From an uncultured Methylococcaceae bacterium (GTDB lineage: Bacteria; Pseudomonadota; Gammaproteobacteria; Methylococcales; Methylomonadaceae): DNA of 64,000 nucleotides. Both the position numbers and the translations under genes were made by a program. The stretch is from positions 57,623-121,622 of the forward strand of contig CAIYRS010000115.1 in the NCBI GenBank assembly GCA_903928685.1, read 5' to 3'. Shown here piece after piece: positions 25,185-34,200 of this stretch (position 1 is the first letter of the stretch; each line of letters starts with the position of its first letter). The notes beneath the pieces were generated by a model. It saw only the letters and a list, made by a program, of their open reading frames with translations, was not told where the DNA came from and did not search any database.

Positions 25185-25355
25185 TTAGCTAACAATTAAG
25201 GCGGTTTTTATTTAAAATACCGGAATATCATGTAGCATTGTGGTCTGAATAACAGTTTGGAACGTTACCGATGACGGTTTAGAGCTCAAAACTTGTTTAA
25301 TTAGCTTATCCGTTACATCTTGAAAAATTACAAAAATAAAGAATAAGGAAAACAG

Positions 25356-26333
25356 ATGAAAACGCCGGTTTATATTGCAGTCACAGGCGCGGCAGGACAA
25401 ATTAGCTATTCGTTGCTGTTTCGCTTGGCGGCGGGCCTGTTTCTGGGGCCGGATCAGCCTATCGTGTTGCGGCTTTTGGAAGTGCCACAGGCTATGAAGG
25501 CTTTGCAAGGCGTGGTCATGGAATTGAATGATTGCGCTAGCTCGCTGCTACATCGTATCGAGATTACCGATGACCCTAGGGTGGCGTTTAAAAATGTCGA
25601 TTATGTGTTTTTAATCGGCGCAAAGCCAAGAACAGCGGGCATGGAGCGCAAAGATTTGTTGACGGTAAACGCGCAAATTTTTGCTGAGCAGGGCAGGGCG
25701 CTGAATGAAGTTGCCAGCAGAAAGGTGAAGGTTTTAATCACTGGTAACCCTGCCAATACCAATGCCTTGATCGCCATTAAAAACGCACCGGATTTAACAC
25801 CGGAAAATTTTACCTGTATGAGCCGATTAGACCATAACCGTGGCATTAGCCAGTTGGCGGAAAAATGCGGCGTCTTTGCTAGTGACATCAAAAATATGGC
25901 GGTTTGGGGTAATCATTCTGCCAGCCAGTATCCAGATTTACATTATGCCAAAGTGAAGGGGCAAGATGCTTTGCCGTTAGTCGGGGAAGATTGGTTTAAA
26001 AACGTGTTTATCCCTACTGTGCAACAACGCGGTACTGAGATTATCAATGCCCGTGGGCAATCCAGTGCCGCATCTGCTGCCAATGCCGCTATCGATCATA
26101 TGAAAAGCTGGGTATTTGGTACAGCGGATGGTGATTGGGTCAGCATGGGGGTTTTATCTGACGGCAGTTACGGCATTGAAGCCGGGCTGGTGTATTCTTT
26201 CCCGGTAACGGTTGTGGGTGATGCTATTAATATCGTTAAAGGCTTGGATATTAATGAGTTTAGCTTGCAGCACTTGCGGCAAAACGAGCTGGAATTACGT
26301 CAAGAAAGGGATGAGGTAAGGTCGCTTTGTTAA
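25356..26333 (+). CDS. mdh: Malate dehydrogenase (NAD-dependent, type 2)
   Basis: This enzyme interconverts malate and oxaloacetate, shared by the TCA and serine cycles. It has 325 residues. Features: [21 protein letters not shown] (given here up to position 27 only as [11 protein letters not shown] and LLFRLAAG), [36 protein letters not shown], and the catalytic His in [11 protein letters not shown] (H187). The ribosome-binding site is AAGGA. It is divergent from mtdA, and the intergenic region of about 245 bases probably holds both promoters. No intrinsic terminator is clear downstream; a hairpin repeat begins within 20 bases. Confidence 0.97.
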   Translation: MKTPVYIAVTGAAGQISYSLLFRLAAGLFLGPDQPIVLRLLEVPQAMKALQGVVMELNDCASSLLHRIEITDDPRVAFKNVDYVFLIGAKPRTAGMERKDLLTVNAQIFAEQGRALNEVASRKVKVLITGNPANTNALIAIKNAPDLTPENFTCMSRLDHNRGISQLAEKCGVFASDIKNMAVWGNHSASQYPDLHYAKVKGQDALPLVGEDWFKNVFIPTVQQRGTEIINARGQSSAASAANAAIDHMKSWVFGTADGDWVSMGVLSDGSYGIEAGLVYSFPVTVVGDAINIVKGLDINEFSLQHLRQNELELRQERDEVRSLC

Positions 26334-26351
26334 TGAATCGCTGAATTAATT

Positions 26352-26440
26352 GATTCCGATCATGCTTCGACAAGCCCAGCACGAACGGAATCAATTAGTT
26401 ACCGTTCAGCCTTTGTCGAAGGCTTTGTTCAGGAATTCCT
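26352..26440. repeat. Hairpin repeat with TTCGACAAGC / TTGTCGAAGG arms
   Basis: CTTCGACAAGCCCAGCACGAACGG pairs with CCGTTCAGCCTTTGTCGAAG a short distance downstream (arms quoted in pieces: CTTCGACAAGCC, AGCACGAACGG, CCGTTCAGCC, TTTGTCGAAG). A smaller GATTCCG/CGGAATC pair frames the left arm. This class of intergenic repeat is common in proteobacterial genomes. It lies between mdh and a hypothetical gene on the opposite strand, and may also serve as a transcript end. Confidence 0.6.
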
Positions 26441-26512
26441 TAAGTACGCAACAACCTTAGAATTGTGGTTGCAAATAATGCAGCAGATTAATAACCCTAG
26501 AGCCGGATTGGC

Positions 26513-27019
26513 TTAATCCGCCTTAACGTTGTCTTTAGTTAAGCCAATGCCGTCATAACTAAAGCCAGTTTTTTGTAAATCAAATAAGTTATATTTTTCG
26601 GTTAAATACTCTTTTAACCATTCATCTACGCCAATAGCATTCCTATTGGCTCTGCTGTTCTCATCCAGCTTCATCAGCCGTTGCTTTAATAAGTGTTGCG
26701 GCATCAATAACAATTCAATATCCGACATGGCGACATATTTGTCTGGGTGCAGATTATTGCCATTGATAATCTTCTCTAGCTGATGGCGTTTTAATCCTAG
26801 GGTATGGTTAATTTCTGAACGAATTTCCAACATGGCAGGTAGTAAATCACTACCTGTGCAGCTGTCATCAAACAAACAATTAAAACGGTTAAGCAAATAA
26901 TTGATGGCAAAGCGATACACATCCGATTCCCTAACAAAAAGTCGGGCAGCGATTGCTTGAATGGCAACTCTGTCGCTATCTACCAAGCGTAGAGAAATCA
27001 TTTGTTTTAACTCGTTCAA
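26513..27019 (-). CDS. Hypothetical protein with ribbon-helix-helix-like N-terminus
   Basis: This is a 168-residue protein not recognised beyond its start. The first 45 residues (MISLRLVDSDRVAIQAIA, then VRESDVYRFAINYLLNRF) have the strand-then-two-helices layout of ribbon-helix-helix DNA-binding domains such as MetJ/Arc or antitoxins, so a regulator is plausible. The rest is mostly helical and charged. The frame opens with TTG (27019), preceded by GGAG at good spacing; the ATG at 27001 is an alternative. It is alone, flanked by a hairpin repeat and a gene-poor stretch, with no toxin-like partner. Confidence 0.55.
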   Translation of the reverse strand: MNELKQMISLRLVDSDRVAIQAIAARLFVRESDVYRFAINYLLNRFNCLFDDSCTGSDLLPAMLEIRSEINHTLGLKRHQLEKIINGNNLHPDKYVAMSDIELLLMPQHLLKQRLMKLDENSRANRNAIGVDEWLKEYLTEKYNLFDLQKTGFSYDGIGLTKDNVKAD

Positions 27020-27277
27020 TGGGTCGCTCCGTTTGTCTATGAAGTTAACTGATGTTTTTAAAGGTTAATTGATGAATGTTACAGAAATTTTACGGGCTAA
27101 GGTGGCTTAGTGATATTTCGATAATTTTTAGTTCCATTGAAGGAATCAGCCGATTTTTCTGAAAAATGTTAGCGGTAAAAGTCGGTAAATGGTGCCGGGT
27201 TTTTATTTGGATAGAAAATAACTTTTTATTTCATAAAGATAGCGTGCTGCTGAAAATTCAAAAATACGCTTTAAGCA

Positions 27278-27472
27278 ATGAATATCCATAAAAATGAAAT
27301 TCTTTTGTATTTTATATGTATTACATTACACGGAATTTTAATGTTTTTGTCATCATTTAAGCAAATTAGATATGAAACAATAAGCGAAGTTAAGGTAATA
27401 CCTACATGCTTTGTTGATATTAACGAAGATGTAGAGGTGCTGAAAACAGGGAATGGCAGTGCGTCAGATTGA
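27278..27472 (+). CDS. Doubtful small ORF in gene-poor region
   Basis: This 64-codon frame has a hydrophobic start (LLYFICITLHGILMF) and no ribosome-binding site. The surrounding stretch 27020-27628 is very AT-rich with no other coding signal, and may hold the promoter and leader of the secreted-protein gene at 27629. I do not recognise the ORF and it may well be non-coding. Confidence 0.2.
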   Translation: MNIHKNEILLYFICITLHGILMFLSSFKQIRYETISEVKVIPTCFVDINEDVEVLKTGNGSASD

Positions 27473-27628
27473 AAGTATAGGGGCTAATAATTAAGAAAAG
27501 GATTTTTTTAAATCATTTGTGATTCACTTAAGTTCGGGCGGCATGAATGGCTTTGTTGTTCAGTGGGTTGCCAGCTTGTTTTTACCAAACAAAAATTTAC
27601 GTTGTTAATTAAACCAAAAGAGGAAAAC

Positions 27629-29317
27629 ATGAAAAAATTAATGTTGACTGCAGCTGTGTCTGCAGTGTTATTTGCTGGTGTAGCAAATGCTGCCATCACT
27701 GAAAACGGTGCTGGCTTGCCATTGTTAAACCTATCTGATACTGCTCAAGTTTTCGTTTCTGGTGCTTCTGCTCCAGGAAACTTTATGGATCAGTTGTTTA
27801 CAAACAATACTATCCCTTCTGCAAGCAGACTTTGCGATACTACAAAAACTATCTACAGATTCCAAAGTGCTTCAGGTTCGCCATTAGCTGCAAACTCAGA
27901 CCAAAGAGCTTATTTGTGTGTATTAAACACTGGTAGCGCAGCTGGTGCATCGGTTGCTGCAGGCGCAAAAAAGAACGTGATTGTTTATAAACGCAATAAA
28001 GATGGTTCTGCAATGGGTGTAAACCCATTGGTAGTCGGTACTGAAGGTGATTTGGTTTCTTTCTTGAATGCTGACGTAACTTCAAACACAGGTTGTGTTA
28101 AAGTTGGTGCTGCAGTAAATAACGTGGTTACTATCAACTGCCCTTGGGTTTCTGGCGCCCCTGCATCTTCACAATCAGTTGTTTCTGATTTAGGTGTTTC
28201 TGACGTTGAGCCTATTTTGTTCCAAGGTACTAATGGCGTTGCCGGTACAGGCAATCAACCAACTGGTTTTGCTACAATGGATGCGGCTTCTGTTGCAAAG
28301 TTGACTGTTAAGCCAGCTGCTACACAAGTATTTGGTGTTATTGTTAACACTAAATTACGTAATGCCTTGCAAATGGCGCAGTTTGCTCCAGCAAATGCTT
28401 GTAATCCACTTTCAGGTTCACCTGAAGCAACTTTAGGTTTGGCTAAATGTCAGCCAACATTGACTTCTGCTGATATCACAAGTATTTTCACTGGCAAAAT
28501 TGCTAGCTGGAAACAGTTGTATTTGAAAACAGCAACCGCTTCAAAATTGAACCTAAATGTATTCGATAACGTTCCAGCTGCTGATGTTAATAAAGCAGAT
28601 TCTGACCGTGTCCATATTTGTTCAAGAACTAGTGGTTCAGGTACAAGAGCGTCTTTCTCTGCGCTTTTCTTGGAAGAAGTTTGCTCTGATACTGGTTATG
28701 CACATCCAAGTGATACCACTACTACAGTGGAATCTACTTTGAAGCCACAAGTACATAATATGTCTTCAGGTGGTAACGTTGGCAAATGTATGAATGAATT
28801 GAACAATGCTTCATACCAAGGTACTGGTACAGTGCTAACTACTTCTAACACGCCTGCTATGACTGGCGATCGTTGGGCTATCGGTATCCAAGGTACTGAA
28901 AACAACATCAGCAATAGCGACGAATATCGTTTTATTAAAATTGACGGTGTTGAACCAACATTGGCTAATGCAGCGAGTGGTAGATATAAATGGTGGTCGG
29001 AGTTGACTTTCCAATATAACACTATTCACTACAACAATATTGATTCTGACACTAGAACTTTGATTGATTCAATCGTTACAGAAGCCGGTAACAAAACTGT
29101 AGCTGCTTTAACCAACCCTACTGCGAAGCATTTGTTTGGTCAAGCAGGCTTTATGGCTATTCCACAAAATACTACTGCTCCACAATTTGCGATTGTTGAT
29201 TTAACTCAACCAGTTAACCCATTAAGCCGCAGCGTTGGTGGTCAACCAAGTACTTGCCGTTTACCAACATTGTTCAACCCAGGTGCAAACTTCTTAAGAG
29301 GCTTGCAAATGAACTAA
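27629..29317 (+). CDS. Secreted cysteine-rich protein with phosphate-binding-protein-like fold
   Basis: This 562-residue protein has a clear Sec signal peptide (MKKLMLTAAVSAVLFAGVANA) placing it in the periplasm or outside. The start at 27629 has AGAGGA just before it. The stretch QVFVSGASAPGNFMDQLF at the mature N-terminus, then ADITSIFTGKIASWKQL and SRTSGSGTRASFS, resemble the substrate loops of PstS/PBP2-like phosphate-binding proteins. Ten cysteines are spread along the mature chain, suggesting disulphides. Codon use (GCT, GGT, CCA, GTT) looks like a highly expressed gene. It lies just upstream of the two-partner-secretion genes with a terminator between, so it is a separate transcript. 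Ligand unknown. Confidence 0.75.
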   Translation: MKKLMLTAAVSAVLFAGVANAAITENGAGLPLLNLSDTAQVFVSGASAPGNFMDQLFTNNTIPSASRLCDTTKTIYRFQSASGSPLAANSDQRAYLCVLNTGSAAGASVAAGAKKNVIVYKRNKDGSAMGVNPLVVGTEGDLVSFLNADVTSNTGCVKVGAAVNNVVTINCPWVSGAPASSQSVVSDLGVSDVEPILFQGTNGVAGTGNQPTGFATMDAASVAKLTVKPAATQVFGVIVNTKLRNALQMAQFAPANACNPLSGSPEATLGLAKCQPTLTSADITSIFTGKIASWKQLYLKTATASKLNLNVFDNVPAADVNKADSDRVHICSRTSGSGTRASFSALFLEEVCSDTGYAHPSDTTTTVESTLKPQVHNMSSGGNVGKCMNELNNASYQGTGTVLTTSNTPAMTGDRWAIGIQGTENNISNSDEYRFIKIDGVEPTLANAASGRYKWWSELTFQYNTIHYNNIDSDTRTLIDSIVTEAGNKTVAALTNPTAKHLFGQAGFMAIPQNTTAPQFAIVDLTQPVNPLSRSVGGQPSTCRLPTLFNPGANFLRGLQMN

Positions 29318-29356
29318 GACTTTATAAGTCTTAACGTAAAGGATTACACGTAAAAT

Positions 29357-29390
29357 ACAAAGCCAGTCGTTTTAGGACGATTGGCTTTGT
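29357..29390 (+). terminator. Terminator after the secreted binding-protein-like gene
   Basis: ACAAAGCCAGTCGT / ACGATTGGCTTTGT (29357-29370 and 29377-29390, one G-U pair) forms a strong stem with a short loop; the tail CCGTTTATG is only weakly U-rich. The rest of the 265-base gap to 29583 is AT-rich and probably carries the promoter of the two-partner-secretion genes, but no clear -35/-10 pair was found. Confidence 0.65.
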
Positions 29391-29582
29391 CCGTTTATGA
29401 ATACTGATGTTTCTCTGTTTCTAATAATCCCTTGCTGCTTGTAATAAGAAAGTAATATTGCTTTAATACAATGCAATAACCATCCTAAATAACTGCCGTG
29501 TTATTTCCAAAGTTTAAAGCTAGTTGCTATAAAATACCTTGGTGTTACGCATTAGCTTTCAAACCCAATAAATCAAATTTTA

Positions 29583-31208
29583 ATGATAAACATGTCTAAA
29601 ACAGTTCTTGGTCAAAGCAAGATTTTACTTTCACTCGCTTTGGGTGTTTTATTAGGGATATCTACAGATATTGTTTTTGCAGAAGAGTCTCAACCAGCCG
29701 ATGATGCCCATTTTGACCTAATGGAATTACGGGTAAAAGGCAATACCTTGTTGGAGCGTACGTTGTTGGAACGTACGGTTTACGCATATTTGGGGCCAAA
29801 AAAGACTATAGATACTGTAGAAAAAGCCCGCCACGCTTTAGAAGAAATATATCGGGAAAAAGGTTATCAAACCGTTGTTGTTGATATTCCCGAACAAGAT
29901 GTAAAAAATGGTGTGGTTTATCTGCAAGTGATTGAAGGCAAAGTTTCCCGGTTACGGGTCAAAGATTCCCGCTATTTTTCTTTAGGCAGTATTAAGGCAG
30001 GCGTGCCTGAGCTGGCTGAAGGCAATGTGCCCAATTTCCCTATTATGCAGAAACAGTTGGCCGAATTAAGTAGCCAAAGTCCTGATCGGAAAGTAACACC
30101 GATAATACGGGCTGGCGAACAGCCTGGTACTTTAGAAGCCGACCTTAAAGTCAAAGATGAGTTGCCGCTTCATGGACGGGTTGAGTTAAACGGACGTAAC
30201 ACTTCATCCACTAGCCGCCTACGTTTGGTTTCTACGTTACATTACGACAATTTGTGGCAGAAATTGCATAGCGCATCGGTTATGTATCAAGTGTCTCCTG
30301 AAAACCAAAAAGAAGTGGATGTTTGGGCTGGTACGTACACCATGCCAATTCCAGATACTAATGCAAAATTGGCATTTTATGCAGTAAGTTCATCTTCGGA
30401 TGCGGTCGCTTCAGGGGCTGTTTCTGTTATTGGAATTGGTGAAATTTATGGTGCTAGGTTTGTTAAACCATTCAAGAGTTTAGATAAATATTCCCATAGC
30501 ATGATTACTGGTGCTGATTATAAAAATTTCAAAGAAAACCTTAAAATTCCTGGCGGCGATAATACCCTTTCAACAGTTAGTACACCCATTGACTATATTC
30601 CTTTCATGGTGCAGTACAACGGCTCATTAAGGGATAAGGTCTATATGGCATCTTTCAATGTAGGGGTAAATTTTGCTGTACGTGGTTTAGGCAACGAACC
30701 TGGTGAATTTGAAAATAAGCGCTTTAATGCAAAGCCCAATTACGCGTATATGACCGCAGGATCAAATTTTACCCATGATTTACCCTTGGGGATGGAGTTT
30801 GCCAGTCGGGTAGCGGCGCAATTGGCGGATTCGCCTTTAATCAGTAATGAGCAATTTTCCTTAGGTGGTATGCAATCAATACGCGGTTATTTCGAAACCC
30901 AAGCGTTAGCCGATGATGGGTTTACTGGCTCACTGGAGTTGAGGTCGCCACGTTTACTGCCATTAAGTGTCGATTATATAAATAAGCTTCAAGCAATTGC
31001 TTTTATTGACGGTGGACATGGCTGGGTTCAACAAGCATTACCAGGAAATCCAGCTAGCTTTGCATTGGCAAGTACTGGCTTAGGGATGCGGTTTCAAATG
31101 TGGAAGTACTTTAGTGGCGTATTGGATTTAGGCTTCCCGTTGTTGGATTTGAATACCATAAAATCTGGCGATCCTAAGCTTCATTTTAATATCGCGACAG
31201 AGTTTTAA
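29583..31208 (+). CDS. Two-partner secretion outer-membrane transporter (TpsB, FhaC/ShlB/HecB family)
   Basis: This Omp85-superfamily transporter moves the downstream exoprotein across the outer membrane. It has 541 residues. Signal peptide about residues 1-34. POTRA region about 45-205: FDLMELRVKGNTLLERT, ALEEIYREKGYQTVVVDIP, VVYLQVIEGKVSRLRV. The 16-strand barrel follows, with the conserved L6 motif SIRGYFE and a C-terminal strand ending in F. A small duplication repeats LLERT twice in a row (29751-29775). ATGs at 29583 and 29592 are both possible starts. It is 87 bases before the exoprotein gene, in the normal tpsB-tpsA order for a pair. Confidence 0.92.
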   Translation: MINMSKTVLGQSKILLSLALGVLLGISTDIVFAEESQPADDAHFDLMELRVKGNTLLERTLLERTVYAYLGPKKTIDTVEKARHALEEIYREKGYQTVVVDIPEQDVKNGVVYLQVIEGKVSRLRVKDSRYFSLGSIKAGVPELAEGNVPNFPIMQKQLAELSSQSPDRKVTPIIRAGEQPGTLEADLKVKDELPLHGRVELNGRNTSSTSRLRLVSTLHYDNLWQKLHSASVMYQVSPENQKEVDVWAGTYTMPIPDTNAKLAFYAVSSSSDAVASGAVSVIGIGEIYGARFVKPFKSLDKYSHSMITGADYKNFKENLKIPGGDNTLSTVSTPIDYIPFMVQYNGSLRDKVYMASFNVGVNFAVRGLGNEPGEFENKRFNAKPNYAYMTAGSNFTHDLPLGMEFASRVAAQLADSPLISNEQFSLGGMQSIRGYFETQALADDGFTGSLELRSPRLLPLSVDYINKLQAIAFIDGGHGWVQQALPGNPASFALASTGLGMRFQMWKYFSGVLDLGFPLLDLNTIKSGDPKLHFNIATEF

Positions 31209-31295
31209 GCTTAGTCTTAGTTGTTAGTAAAAAATCAAATCATTTAATTAAGAAATTCTCCTGAAGTTATTTACTTCACTGCAAAAAGGCAAGTT

Positions 31296-34200
31296 ATGGC
31301 TAGTAAACATAAACCGATACAGCATATCAATACAACAGAACTGTTTAAGTTAACGCCGATGTCGGCTTGTGTAAGGATGGCTATAGCGGGCGGTGTGTTT
31401 ATCAGTTCAGTAAATCCAACTTATGCTGAATTACCTATCCCCGCACAAACTTGGGTAACTATGGGTCAAGCCACAAACCAAGTTTTGGGCGATACCCTAG
31501 TAATCAAACAAGAATCTGATCGTGCTATTTTAAATTGGGATAGCTTCAATGTTGGCGCACATAATAAGGTAGAGTTTGATCAAAAAAGTACTTCATCTAT
31601 CGCTTTAAACAGGATTTTTCAAGAAAATCCTAGCCAAATATTGGGTACTGTGACCGCAACAGGACAAATCTATTTATACAATAAAAATGGATTTGTATTT
31701 CATGAGGGTTCCACAGTTGATGCCAATACCGTTGTGGCTTCAACACTTAATGTTTCCGATTCGGTTTTTAGTAATAGCGGTATAGTTAACACCTTTAACA
31801 ATACGGGTGAAGCTGCGTTTAATGGTAAGCCCGGTGAAAGCAAAACGATTCCATGTGTTGGTGAGATTTGTGTAGAAAGCGGTGCAAGAATCCACGCAGG
31901 TGAAAATGGACGGATTATTTTAGCGGGTAGCTCAGTTACCAATAAAGGTAATTTAGAGGCAGATAAGTTTGGTCAGGTTATTTTGGTTGCCAGTCGGGAC
32001 AAGGTCTATTTACAGCCATCAAATACAAGCCAGTTTTCTGGTTTATTGGTAGAAGTTGGCCAAGGCGGTCAAGTTACTAATAACGGTAATATATCGGTAA
32101 GACAAGGCAATATTACTTTGGCGGGTTTTGCAGTTAATCAAAATGGCTTGGTCAATGCGACAACTTCTGTAAATGTTAATGGTTCAATTCGTTTGTTAGC
32201 ACGCGAGGGTCAAGGAACGATAGGTCAAGTGTTGACAGGAACTAATACGATACGTCAGAGGGATTTGAAAGATGGATTAGGAAAGGAGTCAAAAGTAACT
32301 TTTGGTGCGGGAAGTAGTACGCGTATTGTTGCTGATTCTGAAGGAGGTAAAGCAATTGATGAGCAAACCCAACCAATTTCTTATTTGGAAATGTCAGCGC
32401 ATACCGTGCAATTACAGTCAGGATCATCTGTGGGTGCTGCTAATGGGTTGGTAAACATTGTTGCAACAGATAATTTGCTTGATCCCACCCAAGGAACGAA
32501 AGGTCGTATTATCCTAGAATCCGGCGCATCAATTGATGTTTCAGGAAGTAAAAATGTCAGTGTTTCTAGTAAACGCAACGTCGTTGATGTGCCAGTACAA
32601 AGTTATGAATTAAGGGACGCACCTTTACAAAAAGGCGGAGTGTTGCAGGGACAAACTATACGCGTCGACATCCGTAAAGATACCAAGATCATTGATGTAA
32701 GTGGTGGCTTGGCAAGGATAGAACGCTCTCTTGATGAACGTTTAGGTAAAGGTGGTGTAATTAACCTTACCTCAAGTGGTGACGTTATTGTTAATAGCAA
32801 TGCCAGTATCAATATTTCTGGAGGCTCTATTAGTTATAAAGAAGCCTATCTGCAAACCACCAAGTTAGTGACCGATTACGGAAAAATAGTTGATATAAGC
32901 GATGCAGACCCTAATCAGCATTATCGATCAGTTTACGGTAGCTATAAAGAAGTCCATGAAAAATGGGGCGTAAACAGAGTTTGGCAGGCAGATGGATTAA
33001 CCGGTAAAGGTGTATATCAACCTGCTTATATACAGGGATTGGATGCAGGTAAATTAAACATAGCAACTAAGGATTTATTTTGGAAAGGTGATTTAGTTGC
33101 TGGTGCGGCTAGTGGTTTATACCAGCGTGAGGCAGCAGATTTGGCATATGGTGGTGCCTTTAATATTGATACGAAAGTATTTTTATCATCACAAAATGTC
33201 TTGTTCGAAAGTCAAAATAATAAAGCCGATATTGGTGTTAATGACAAATTTCCTACCCAGGGTAAAGATGGGTCTCCTTCCGATTTAGTTATTTCAACCG
33301 ATGCTATTAACAGATCTGGTATACAAAAGCTCAGCGTTAAAACCTTTTTAGGTAAGGCAACCATTGATACTGACGCCAGTTTGGTATTTGGCCTTGGTAA
33401 GGAAGGTACGGTTAGATTTGCTGACAGAGCAATTTCTGACAAAAATACTGATAGTGTTAATGGCAGCCAGTTCGATTTAATCGCTAATAATATTACAGTG
33501 AAAGGCGACGTTGATGCCGTTGGCGGTCATATAAGATTTGGTGCCAGTTACGATTTCGACGCTGATGTAAATAAGGTTTTTAGCGCTGGTGGTGATTTAG
33601 TTTTGGCATCCACCGCCAAACTAGATGTTTCTGGTCGGTGGGTTAATGATTTTGCACATGGATTGGATTTCACACCTACTGAAGCGGTTGCTATAAATGC
33701 GGGTTCGGTATTGTTAAGATCTGCTTTGGATTTGACAACTAAGGCAGGTTCAACAATTAAAGCCAATGGAGGGGCTTGGTTAGACCAAAATCAAAAGGTA
33801 ACCACTGGTTCTGCTGGGAGTATTAGTTTAAGCGCCAATGGAAATATTGGCGCTAATATGAATTTGAAGGGTGGCTTTGCCGCTTATGGAATAAATGACG
33901 GTGGAGCGCTTTCCTTGGATAGCGCTAAAACAGTCATTGGAAATAATGTGACTAATGAAGAAGCTAGCGGGGCTTTTGTCATCGGTGTTAATGAGGGTCA
34001 CTTGGATTTTCGTAACATAGAAGGCTTTAGCAAAATTAATATAAGTAGTAATTTTGGCGAGTTGATTGTTAAAGAAAATACGGCGTTATCTTTAATTCAA
34101 AAGAATATCCTGTTGTCAGAAAGCCTTAGGGATCAGGTTAGTGGAAGAAATATAAAAGCTACATTTAGCAATATAGAATTGTTGCCAGAACAATTGCGTA

